A stretch of 36,522 bases of DNA, from positions 1-36,522 of the forward strand of contig JACQPQ010000062.1 of NCBI GenBank assembly GCA_016207405.1, read 5' to 3'. The translations under genes were made by a program, and so were the position numbers. Position 1 is the stretch's first letter. The number at the start of each line of letters is the position of its first letter. This DNA comes from Gammaproteobacteria bacterium. Its GTDB lineage: Bacteria; Pseudomonadota; Gammaproteobacteria; JACQPQ01. The notes beneath the pieces are model-generated. The model searched no databases. It saw only the letters and a program-made list of their open reading frames with translations, and was not told the DNA's origin. Shown piece by piece: positions 26,803-34,265 of this stretch.

Positions 26803-27600
26803 ATGGAAAAAATAACCCTCCAAACCCTTCGTAAAATGAAAAAGACAGGCGAAAAAATTGTATGCCTGACAGCCTATGATGCGAGTTTTTCTCATGTTCT
26901 CTCTACCGAGGGTATCGAAGTCATACTCGTTGGAGATTCGTTAGGAATGGTTATTCAAGGGCATAAAAGCACTTTGCCCGTTACCCCCCAACACATTGCT
27001 TACCATATGGAATGTACGGCGCGGGGGAACCAAAACGCTTTCCTGATCTCCGACATGCCTTTTATGAGTTATGCCACCTTGCCCCAAGCGCTAGAAAATG
27101 CGGCCCTTTTTATGAGAAACGGTGCCAATATGGTGAAGTGTGAAGGTGGGCTGTGGCTAAAAGAAACCATCCAGCAACTCATTTTAAACGGCATTCCGGT
27201 TTGTGGACATTTGGGATTAACTCCGCAGTCTGTTAATGTACTCGGCGGTTATCGGGTGCAAGGGGTAACGCCAGCAGCTGCCAAAAAAATAAGTGAAGAG
27301 GCTTTTGCGTTACAGGAAGCAGGAATAGAAATGCTTATTCTGGAATGCATTCCCAGCATGCTGGCCTCTGACATTACCCAAAGTCTGCAGATCCCTGTTA
27401 TCGGTATTGGGGCGGGTCCTTCCTGTGATGGGCAAATACTGGTTTTGCATGATCTTCTAGGGGTGACCCCTGGATATGCTCCAAAATTCTGTAAAAATTT
27501 TCTTATTGAGAGTCGAGAAGGGGTACAAGGCGCGGTTCGTCTTTTTATTCAGGCTGTAAAAGCGGGAAAGTTTCCGGCGGCGCAGCATAGTTTTGTGTAA
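26803..27600 (+). CDS. panB: 3-methyl-2-oxobutanoate hydroxymethyltransferase
   Basis: PanB makes ketopantoate from ketoisovalerate and methylene-tetrahydrofolate, the first committed step of pantothenate synthesis. The 265-residue protein has the family stretches LTAYDASFSHVL, VGDSLGMVIQGH, DMPFMSYAT, NMVKCEGG, CGHLGLTPQSVN and IGIGAGPSCDGQILV. ATG 26803 or the GTG one codon upstream may start it; both fit the AAAGAAG site. panC and panD follow 270 bp downstream, separated by a MITE-like element rather than directly joined. Confidence 0.96.
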   Translation: MEKITLQTLRKMKKTGEKIVCLTAYDASFSHVLSTEGIEVILVGDSLGMVIQGHKSTLPVTPQHIAYHMECTARGNQNAFLISDMPFMSYATLPQALENAALFMRNGANMVKCEGGLWLKETIQQLILNGIPVCGHLGLTPQSVNVLGGYRVQGVTPAAAKKISEEAFALQEAGIEMLILECIPSMLASDITQSLQIPVIGIGAGPSCDGQILVLHDLLGVTPGYAPKFCKNFLIESREGVQGAVRLFIQAVKAGKFPAAQHSFV

Positions 27601-27647
27601 CCTTTATGCACTCTGCAAGATTAATAAAATATAATCCATCACTGATG

Positions 27648-27838
27648 GGTGGTTCGCTGTATGTTTTCTGCTGCCTGCTGCTCGCATTTGTCCCCTGCGC
27701 TCCTAGAATTTTTCAGGCCGCGCACAGTCGATGTCCTATCGCAAGTAGCGTAAAAATGCATCCTGCATTTTTACCTGAAAAATTCTACGTCGCTCGAGGA
27801 CGCTCGCAAAGGCAGCAGAAAACATACCGTTCACCACC
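27648..27838. mobile_element. MITE-like element, copy A
   Basis: This non-coding element of about 190 bp has imperfect 28-bp terminal inverted repeats: GGTGGTTCGCTGTATG... at the left and ...CATACCGTTCACCACC at the right. A perfect internal hairpin, TAAAAATGCA/TGCATTTTTA, lies at 27751-27773. Internal arms AGAATTTTTCAGG and CCTGAAAAATTCT also pair, so the whole element could fold on itself. It encodes no transposase. Copy B (29114-29304) is the same element inverted. Confidence 0.75.
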
Positions 27839-27873
27839 CTTCCCACCATTCAGTAAGGAGGTGCCCATTATCT

Positions 27874-28725
27874 ATGATCCTTGTTGAAACCATTTCTGAA
27901 ATTCGTCAAGCCCTTCTCCCTTTTAGAGAAGCAAGGCAAACCATTGCCTTTGTTCCAACCATGGGTAATTTGCATGCGGGGCATTGTGAACTCGTCAAAG
28001 AAGCTCGAAAACGAAGCGGCCGCGTAGTCGTGAGTATTTTTGTGAACCCCCTCCAATTTGGTAAAAGCGAGGACTTTGAACAATATCCCCGCACCTTAAA
28101 GGAAGACGTCCAAAAATTGGAGGAGGCTAAAGTGGACGTTTTATTCACTCCCTCAAGTTCTGAAATGTATCCCAAAGGACTTACCGAACACACCCAAGTG
28201 AGGGTGCCTGGTTTATCGGAAATCCACTGTGGAAAATTTCGTCCAGGCCATTTTGAAGGTGTCGCGACCGTTGTTCTTAAACTGTTTCAGTGTGTGTGTC
28301 CTCATGTAGCGTTCTTTGGAGAAAAGGACTATCAACAATATCGTGTGATTGTTGAAATGGTAAAAGATTTGTGCTTGCCGATAGAAGTTCTTTCGGTTCC
28401 GACTATTCGAGAAGCAAGCGGCTTAGCCATGAGCTCGCGTAACGGATATTTGTCGCAAGAAGAACGTTCACAGGCTACTCATATTTATAAGGTTTTAAAG
28501 TGGCTTCAAGAGAATATTCAAAAAGGACGGAGAGATTTTTTTCTTTTAGAGGAACAAGGCCAGCATATCCTTAAAGAAGCGGGCATAAAACCGCAAGAAC
28601 TGTCTATCTCCCGGCGGCACGATCTTAAACCGGCTGGTCCTCATGATACGGCATTGATTGCGCTCGCCGCTGCTTTTGTGGGAGAAACCCGGCTGATTGA
28701 TAATATCTTGATTGATTTACCCTAA
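27874..28725 (+). CDS. panC: Pantothenate synthetase
   Basis: PanC joins pantoate and beta-alanine with ATP. The 283-residue protein has the HIGH-like TMGNLHAGH motif, [33 protein letters not shown] and the KMSKS-like region [16 protein letters not shown] 27874 has AAGGAGG at 27855-27861, with a rather long 12-nt spacing. The leader upstream is the end of a MITE-like element. panD begins 4 nt after its stop; panC and panD supply beta-alanine and its condensation from one transcript. Confidence 0.96.
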   Translation: MILVETISEIRQALLPFREARQTIAFVPTMGNLHAGHCELVKEARKRSGRVVVSIFVNPLQFGKSEDFEQYPRTLKEDVQKLEEAKVDVLFTPSSSEMYPKGLTEHTQVRVPGLSEIHCGKFRPGHFEGVATVVLKLFQCVCPHVAFFGEKDYQQYRVIVEMVKDLCLPIEVLSVPTIREASGLAMSSRNGYLSQEERSQATHIYKVLKWLQENIQKGRRDFFLLEEQGQHILKEAGIKPQELSISRRHDLKPAGPHDTALIALAAAFVGETRLIDNILIDLP

Positions 28726-28729
28726 AGGC

Positions 28730-29083
28730 ATGTGGCTGACTGTCCTCAAATCAAAACTACATCAAGCCTGTATCACGCATACCGAACTCTTGTATGAAGG
28801 ATCGTGTGCTATCGATGAAGAGCTTCTAAAAGCGGCGGGGATTTCTCCCTATGAACAAATTGAAATTTACAATATTGATAATGGTGAACGGTTTACGACT
28901 TATGCATTGTCTGCGCCCCCTGGCTCTCGTATGATTTCACTCCGGGGAGCTGCCGCCCATAAAGGAAAAGTCCATGAACGCGTCATTATTTGCGCTTATG
29001 CCATGATAGAGCCATCTGAAATAACTTATTTCAAACCAACGATTTGTTTATTAAAAGACAACCGGGTGCAATCCAGCGTATGA
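28730..29083 (+). CDS. panD: Aspartate 1-decarboxylase
   Basis: PanD decarboxylates aspartate to beta-alanine using a self-generated pyruvoyl group. The 117-residue proenzyme has the processing site YEGSCAI, where cleavage between Gly24 and Ser25 makes the pyruvoyl residue; the exact position matches the family. INNGERF-like [25 protein letters not shown] and VIICAYA follow. I choose ATG 28730 rather than an in-frame ATG at 28712, because PanD begins four to ten residues before KLHxAxxTH. It follows panC by 4 nt. Confidence 0.95.
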   Translation: MWLTVLKSKLHQACITHTELLYEGSCAIDEELLKAAGISPYEQIEIYNIDNGERFTTYALSAPPGSRMISLRGAAAHKGKVHERVIICAYAMIEPSEITYFKPTICLLKDNRVQSSV

Positions 29084-29113
29084 ACTGTAATGTCTCACTA
29101 AAATGGTGGGAAA

Positions 29114-29304
29114 GGTGGTTTGCTGTATATTTTCCGCTGCCTTTGCGAGCGTCCCGAGCGACGTAGAATTTTGACGGCAAAAATACAGGATGTATTTTTA
29201 GCGCACTGGAGGAAAGGATATCGACTGTGCGCGGCCGTCAAAATTCTAGGAGCGCAGGGACTTTTAGCGAGCAGCAGGCAGCGGAAAATATACAGCAAAC
29301 CACC
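29114..29304. mobile_element. MITE-like element, copy B (inverted relative to copy A)
   Basis: It has perfect 28-bp terminal inverted repeats, GGTGGTTTGCTGTATATTTT plus CCGCTGCC and its complement at 29277-29304. Internal arms AGAATTTTGACGGC and GCCGTCAAAATTCT and the hairpin AAAATACA..TGTATTTT are present. The reverse complement aligns with copy A over its whole length, with scattered differences. It has no coding capacity; a reading frame that runs through it into asd is accidental. Confidence 0.78.
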
Positions 29305-29322
29305 CATCAACGAGGGATTACT

Positions 29323-30342
29323 ATGAATCGTAAATTGAATATAGCTATCGTGGGTGCAACAGGCTTAGTGGGGACGGCCCTCATCGAAATTTTGGAAGAG
29401 CGACGTTTCCCCATTCAAAAGCTCTTCTTGCTTGCAAGTGCGCGTTCTGCCGGAGAATCATTGGAGTTTTCTGGAAAATCGCACACGGTTCTTGACTTGA
29501 GTTCATTTGACTTCAAAGGGATAGATATTGCTTTTTTTTCGGCGGGTGGAAAAGTATCAGAAGCCTTTGTACCGGTAGCTACAGCTGCCGGATGTATTGT
29601 TATCGATAACACCTCGTGCTTTCGTTATGAAGCGGATATTCCCCTCGTTATTCCAGAAGTGAATCCAGAAGCCATCGCTTTGTTTCGAAACCGCTTGATT
29701 ATTGCAAACCCAAACTGCTCCACGATACAAATGTTAGTGGCTTTAAAACCCATTCATGATCGCGTGGGGATTGAGCGCATTAATGTTGCGACTTACCAAT
29801 CCGTATCCGGCGCAGGAAGAAGGGTTCTAAATGAACTGGCCACTCAAACGACGCACCTCCTCTCTGGCAAGCCCATTGAAGTTGAATATTATCCCAAGCA
29901 ACTGGGATTTAATGTAGTCCCTCAAGTGGATGTCTTCCTTGAAAATGGATACACCAAAGAAGAAATGAAAATGGTATGGGAAACACGCAAAATTCTAGGA
30001 GATCCCACTATAGAAGTAAACCCAACAGCGGTAAGAGTTCCCGTATTTTATGGCCATTCAGAAGCGGTTCACATTGAAACGCGTGCGCCAATTACACCCG
30101 AAGAAGTCAGAACCCTTTTAAGCCATGCCCCTGGCATAAAAGTGATGGACGATGAGAAAGCGCGATATCCCACAGCCGTAACCGAAGGAGCCGGGCACGA
30201 TGACGTCTTTGTGGGACGTATTCGAAAAGATATTTCTCATCCGAATGGCTTAAATCTATGGGTAGTGAGTGATAATATTCGAAAAGGGGCTGCTTTAAAC
30301 AGCATTCAGATCGCTGAAATTTTAATAAGGGACTACTTATAG
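29323..30342 (+). CDS. asd: Aspartate-semialdehyde dehydrogenase
   Basis: Asd reduces beta-aspartyl phosphate to the semialdehyde for lysine, diaminopimelate, threonine and methionine. The 339-residue protein starts with the NADP-binding AIVGATGLVGTALIEIL. It contains the catalytic cysteine in NPNCSTIQ and the base histidine in VFYGHSEAVHIET, and has SVSGAGRRVLNEL. The intact Cys and His argue for true Asd rather than the inactive Usg paralogue. ATG 29323 follows CGAGGGA; the upstream part of the frame lies in the MITE-like element and is rejected. fimV-like follows, as in many gammaproteobacteria. Confidence 0.95.
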   Translation: MNRKLNIAIVGATGLVGTALIEILEERRFPIQKLFLLASARSAGESLEFSGKSHTVLDLSSFDFKGIDIAFFSAGGKVSEAFVPVATAAGCIVIDNTSCFRYEADIPLVIPEVNPEAIALFRNRLIIANPNCSTIQMLVALKPIHDRVGIERINVATYQSVSGAGRRVLNELATQTTHLLSGKPIEVEYYPKQLGFNVVPQVDVFLENGYTKEEMKMVWETRKILGDPTIEVNPTAVRVPVFYGHSEAVHIETRAPITPEEVRTLLSHAPGIKVMDDEKARYPTAVTEGAGHDDVFVGRIRKDISHPNGLNLWVVSDNIRKGAALNSIQIAEILIRDYL

Positions 30343-30352
30343 GAATGCGCCA

Positions 30353-30368
30353 GTGGGGAGTGCGGAAT
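30353..30368. repeat. 16-bp repeat, arm 1 (inverted copy at 30772-30787)
   Basis: GTGGGGAGTGCGGAAT is found here between asd and the fimV-like gene. Its exact reverse complement occurs at 30772-30787 inside that gene. The adjoining GGGAGAATTCT supplies the ribosome binding site of the fimV-like gene. Confidence 0.75.
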
Positions 30369-30380
30369 AGGGAGAATTCT

Positions 30381-31313
30381 ATGATGACAAAATTTTGGAT
30401 AATCGGGATAAGTCTTCTGCTTTCTTTTATTGTTTTTTCAGAGGAACGGCAAAACACGTATGGTCCAACCACTGCAACAGAAACGATTTGGTCTATTGCC
30501 CAAAAAATACATCCCGATCCCGCTCTCGCAGTTAATCAAACGATTTACGCACTTTACGAAGCCAATCCTCGTGCTTTTCTGGGTAAAAACATTAATCATT
30601 TAATGAAAGGGGTTATTCTTAAGCTCCCATCAGGAAACACCATTAGGAATGTAGACCGTAAACGAGCCTGGTTGCTTATTGGAGAGCATCAACGCGCATG
30701 GGAAGCCAAGCAAAAATCAAAACTAGCTCCTCCGCCAACAATGCACACGGAAACACTATTCCCCACTCCGCATTCCGCACTCCCCACTTCCGATCTCTTG
30801 CCACAGCAAGTAGAAGCCTTAGGAAAACAAATTGAAAACCTCCAAAACACGGTTACCCAAACCCAAGAAACTTTATCTTCTTTTCAGTCGGCATCTGTTC
30901 CTCGTCCTTCACTCCCTTATTTTTTAGGATTTAAACCTTTCGAGTGGTTGTTGATTGCATTTTTGACCTTACTCACCGCGTGTATCGGATGGGTATGTTT
31001 CTCCTTAAACTCTCTTCGCCGAGCCAAGCAAAAAGGAGCCTATAGTGCGCCTTGCTTTTCGGAAGAAGATCCACCTTTTGAAAATCAACGAGTTCCTCCT
31101 CAAAAGTTTCAGGAAGAAGTGCCTTCTTCTCTCAAGCAGCTTGACGTTCTTGACGAGACATCCACTAAACTCGATTTAGCAAGAGCTTATCTTGAAATGA
31201 AGGAGCATGAGCATGCCAAACAAATTTTGCAGTCTGTTTTGAAACAAGGCAATGCAAAAGAGCGCGAAGAAGCGCATAAACTACTCGCCAATATTCCAAC
31301 CGTACCCGTATAA
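30381..31313 (+). CDS. FimV-like LysM/TPR membrane protein (short form)
   Basis: FimV proteins bind peptidoglycan in the periplasm and recruit partners through a cytoplasmic TPR domain; they influence type IV pili and cell polarity. This 310-residue protein has a signal-like helix (about 4-20). A FimV N-terminal/LysM domain begins YGPTTATETIWSIAQKI and includes IYALYEANPRAF and VILKLPS. A Pro/Ser linker and short coiled coil (about 155-180) follow, then a membrane helix (FEWLLIAFLTLLTACIGWVC, about 188-210). The C-terminal FimV motif is TKLDLARAYLEMKEHEHAKQ. It is far shorter than Pseudomonas FimV (about 900 residues). ATG 30381 has GGGAG just upstream. The linker carries an apparent in-frame repeat insertion. 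Confidence 0.75.
   Translation: MMTKFWIIGISLLLSFIVFSEERQNTYGPTTATETIWSIAQKIHPDPALAVNQTIYALYEANPRAFLGKNINHLMKGVILKLPSGNTIRNVDRKRAWLLIGEHQRAWEAKQKSKLAPPPTMHTETLFPTPHSALPTSDLLPQQVEALGKQIENLQNTVTQTQETLSSFQSASVPRPSLPYFLGFKPFEWLLIAFLTLLTACIGWVCFSLNSLRRAKQKGAYSAPCFSEEDPPFENQRVPPQKFQEEVPSSLKQLDVLDETSTKLDLARAYLEMKEHEHAKQILQSVLKQGNAKEREEAHKLLANIPTVPV
30772..30787. repeat. 16-bp repeat, arm 2, within the fimV-like coding sequence
   Basis: ATTCCGCACTCCCCAC is the exact reverse complement of 30353-30368. It is embedded in CCCCACTCCGC-type sequence that encodes the linker stretch FPTPHSALPTS. Confidence 0.75.
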
Positions 31314-31319
31314 GTCCAC

Positions 31320-32093
31320 GTGAATATCCACCAAAATCCTTTGAAGTCGCGAAGGGGCATTTATTTACTCCCAAATTTATTGACGCTTGCCAATTTATTT
31401 GCAGGGTTTTATGCCATCATTTCGGCCATGAATGGCCATTATGCTGAGGCAGCCATCTCTGTATTCATTGCAATGATTTTGGATGGCTTGGACGGGCGTG
31501 TTGCCCGCTTAACTAACACGGAAAGTGCTTTTGGCGTCGAGTTTGACAGCCTGTCTGACATGGTAGCTTTCGGAGTTGCACCTGCTTCCATTATCTATAT
31601 GTGGATTTTATTCCCGCTTGCCAAACTGGGCTGGGTGGCTGCGTTTATTTATGTGGCAGGCGCGGCGTTACGTTTGGCACGCTTTAATACTCAGATTGGG
31701 ATGGCCGATAAGCGATATTTCCAAGGGTTGCCAAGCCCTGCAGCGGCTCTCGTTATTGCGGGTTTCGTATGGGTGTTCCACGCCGGGGATCCTCATAACC
31801 TTTTTTTGCAAACGACGGCTTTTAGTTTAACTGCTCTTATGGGGCTGTTAATGGTGAGCAATATTCGTTACGCAAGTTTTAAAAATGTGGATTGGAGGGG
31901 CAAAATTCCTTTTATGGTGCTCTTAGTGCTTGCGTTTTCTTTGGTAATGATTTCCATCAGCCCTTCTCAGGTGTTGTTTAGTTTGTTTTTAATTTATGCC
32001 CTATCTGGCCCCATTTTAACGTTTTGGGATCTCCATAAAGTAAAGGCTTTGCGAAAACGCTTGGGTAAGCGGGGGACAAAAAATCGTGCATGA
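31320..32093 (+). CDS. pssA: CDP-diacylglycerol--serine O-phosphatidyltransferase
   Basis: PssA makes phosphatidylserine, the precursor of phosphatidylethanolamine, in the inner membrane. The 257-residue protein has the CDP-alcohol phosphatidyltransferase motif as DGLDGRVARLTNTESAFGVE followed by FDSLSD, with all motif aspartates present. About seven to eight hydrophobic segments and the PNLLTLANLFAGFYAI start are typical of the polytopic PssA of Bacillus/Legionella type, not the peripheral E. coli type. The start is GTG at 31320, 6 nt after the fimV-like stop. Its end overlaps the next gene by 8 nt. Confidence 0.92.
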   Translation: MNIHQNPLKSRRGIYLLPNLLTLANLFAGFYAIISAMNGHYAEAAISVFIAMILDGLDGRVARLTNTESAFGVEFDSLSDMVAFGVAPASIIYMWILFPLAKLGWVAAFIYVAGAALRLARFNTQIGMADKRYFQGLPSPAAALVIAGFVWVFHAGDPHNLFLQTTAFSLTALMGLLMVSNIRYASFKNVDWRGKIPFMVLLVLAFSLVMISISPSQVLFSLFLIYALSGPILTFWDLHKVKALRKRLGKRGTKNRA

Positions 32094-32583
32094 AAGAAAC
32101 TTGTCTTTCAACAGGCATAGCATTTTAAACGAAATGGGTATTCCTGTATGGGAACTTCAGTCGCCACGTTCCTACAAAACTTTAGATTTATCGCTCCTCA
32201 ATTTAGATACGGACTGGCTTGTTTTTACGGAGCAAGCTCCAGCTGGCATCCAGTCTTTAGATCTGCTCTCAGCCATTTTGAAAGCCGCAAAGGCTAAACC
32301 TGTTTCTCGTAAGATTCAAGCCCGATGGTCTCCATTTACGCCAGAGCATAAACTTTACAACGATTTTACACCCAGACTGATTGTGATTATGGGAGAATAT
32401 CCCGCTCAAGTTCTTCTTCATACCTTTCATACTTTGGAGGAACTTACGGGACGGATGCATAGCCTGGTTCCCTATACATGTCCCGTAATCGTCACCCATG
32501 CACTTTCTAGCATAGAGGCTTCTATCCATGACAAACGTCGCGCATGGCAGGACATTCAAATGGGGATGCGGTTATGTCAATGA
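32086..32583 (+). CDS. Putative DNA polymerase III psi subunit (HolD-like)
   Basis: This 165-residue protein is not confidently recognised. Features that recall HolD/psi are the N-terminal stretch ILNEMGIPVWELQSP (psi proteins have LxxMGIxxWxLR) and a central alternating strand-loop region (PRLIVIMGEYPAQVLL). The end, VIVTHALSSIEASIHDKRRA followed by WQDIQMGMRL, resembles the HPxxLLxxPxxKRxxWxDL tail of psi-like proteins. If correct it links the clamp loader to chi and SSB in the cytoplasm. It overlaps pssA by 8 nt, and its TGA overlaps the nadE start (ATGA), so it is translated as part of this operon. The alternative is a lineage-specific hypothetical protein. Confidence 0.5.
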   Translation: MHERNLSFNRHSILNEMGIPVWELQSPRSYKTLDLSLLNLDTDWLVFTEQAPAGIQSLDLLSAILKAAKAKPVSRKIQARWSPFTPEHKLYNDFTPRLIVIMGEYPAQVLLHTFHTLEELTGRMHSLVPYTCPVIVTHALSSIEASIHDKRRAWQDIQMGMRLCQ

Positions 32584-34262
32584 ATTCATCCCCATCACAC
32601 ATTCGAATGGCTTTGGCACAAATCAATTGTCTCGTCGGAGATGTATGGGGAAATACCGAGAAAATTATCCGGGTAGCACAACAAGCTCTTCGCCAAGCGG
32701 TGGATTTGGTTATCTACCCCGAACTTGCACTTACCGGCTACCCTCCAGAAGATTTGTTATTCAGAGCAGCACTGTATGAACAAGTCGAAGATGCCCTTCT
32801 AAGGATACAAACTGAAATTCGAAGCATGACTCTCATCATAGGGCATCCTGCGAGGAGTGAAAAAGGGCCCCTTAAATTTCCAACGCCTTCTAGTCTGGCT
32901 TATAACGCAGCCACAATCATTCAGAATGGAAAAAGAATCGCCACCTATTTTAAGCAATGCTTGCCTAACTACCATGTGTTCGATGAACGTCGCTATTTTG
33001 CACCTGGGCACTCTCCTTGTGTGTTTTTAATCAAGGGGTTTCCGTTCGGGGTGACAATTTGTGAAGATCTTTGGGAACCTCATCCTATCCAACAATCTAA
33101 ACACAAAGGCGCAGAGTGTCTTATTAACATCAATGCTTCCCCTTATCATCTCGGAAAATATAAAAAACGATTGGCGCTCCTCACGCTACGTGCCCAAGAA
33201 ACAAACTTACCGATTGTCTACAACAATCTTGTAGGGGGCCAAGATGAACTTATTTTTGATGGCCATTCTCTTATTGTGAATGCTAAAGGGCAATTGGTTG
33301 CCGCGTTGCCCCCTTATCAAGCGCTTGTGGAAATTATTGACTTTAATCCTCACAACCGTTCTTTTGTACCGAGAGACGACTCTTCGAGATGGTCTTGGGG
33401 TACCGCAACACTCTCGGATGAGGATTCGGTTTATGGTGCGCTTTTACTCAGCATCCGAGATTATGTCCACAAAAATAAATTTAAACAGGTCGTGCTGGGT
33501 CTATCTGGCGGTATGGATTCTGCGTTGACTTTGGTGATTGCCGTAGATGCCTTGGGGCATGAGAACGTCGAAGCGGTCATGATGCCTTCAAAATACACCT
33601 CTGCCATGAGTGTGGAAGATGCGAGGATCTTAAGCAAAACACTTGAAGTGGAATATCATGAGTATTCTATCGATTCGATGTTTCAAATGTTTATGGGCAC
33701 CTTAAAAGAACGGTTTGCCTCCTTCCCAACGGAAATTACCGAGCAGAACATCCAAGCGCGATGTCGCGCCACGCTCCTCATGGCCATTTCTAACAAAATG
33801 GGCAAACTGGTGCTTACAACCAGCAACAAGAGTGAGCTTGCGGTAGGATATTCCACCTTATACGGCGATATGGCCGGTGGGTTTTGTGTGTTGAAGGATA
33901 TCACCAAGACTTGGGTGTATCGTTTAGCCCACTACCGAAATCATCAATCTCCGGTAATTCCTAAACGAATAATAGAACGAGCCCCTTCTGCAGAGCTTGC
34001 GCCTGAACAAAAAGACGAAGATAGCCTCCCACCCTATAGTAAACTTGACCCTTTGCTTACCCATTATATTGAAGAAAATATGGACATTTCCGGTGTGGTT
34101 AAAAAGGGATTCGATCCTTCTGTTGTGGAACGGGTGATTGCCATGGTCCAACGTAACGAGTACAAACGAGCGCAAGCTCCCCCAGGTCCTCGTATTACCG
34201 AACAAGCGTTTGGAAAAGACTGGCGATATCCGATTACTTCCGGGTATAGAGAGAAAAAATAG
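32580..34262 (+). CDS. nadE: Glutamine-dependent NAD+ synthetase
   Basis: NadE makes NAD+ from deamido-NAD, ATP and glutamine. The 560-residue protein is the two-domain form. The N-terminal nitrilase-like glutaminase has the Glu-Lys-Cys triad in YPELALTGYPPEDL, KQCLPNYHVFDE and VTICEDLWEP. The C-terminal synthetase has the PP-loop LGLSGGMDSALTL and LVLTTSNKSELAVGYSTLYGDMAGG, and ends with RGPRIT-type PPGPRITEQAFGKDWRYPI. ATG 32580 overlaps the previous stop (ATGA); ATG 32574 is two codons upstream. Its stop is 3 bp from the convergent hldE stop. Confidence 0.95.
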   Translation: MNSSPSHIRMALAQINCLVGDVWGNTEKIIRVAQQALRQAVDLVIYPELALTGYPPEDLLFRAALYEQVEDALLRIQTEIRSMTLIIGHPARSEKGPLKFPTPSSLAYNAATIIQNGKRIATYFKQCLPNYHVFDERRYFAPGHSPCVFLIKGFPFGVTICEDLWEPHPIQQSKHKGAECLININASPYHLGKYKKRLALLTLRAQETNLPIVYNNLVGGQDELIFDGHSLIVNAKGQLVAALPPYQALVEIIDFNPHNRSFVPRDDSSRWSWGTATLSDEDSVYGALLLSIRDYVHKNKFKQVVLGLSGGMDSALTLVIAVDALGHENVEAVMMPSKYTSAMSVEDARILSKTLEVEYHEYSIDSMFQMFMGTLKERFASFPTEITEQNIQARCRATLLMAISNKMGKLVLTTSNKSELAVGYSTLYGDMAGGFCVLKDITKTWVYRLAHYRNHQSPVIPKRIIERAPSAELAPEQKDEDSLPPYSKLDPLLTHYIEENMDISGVVKKGFDPSVVERVIAMVQRNEYKRAQAPPGPRITEQAFGKDWRYPITSGYREKK

Positions 34263-34265
34263 GAG

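Noticed and set aside
27606-27887. Open frame of 93 codons between panB and panC
   Set aside because: It runs through MITE-like copy A; its composition follows the inverted repeats and it has no ribosome binding site or recognisable motif.
29098-29322. Open frames in both directions before asd, including an N-terminal extension of asd
   Set aside because: They lie in MITE-like copy B. Asd proteins begin at the MNRKLNIAIVGATG position, which has its own ribosome binding site at 29311.
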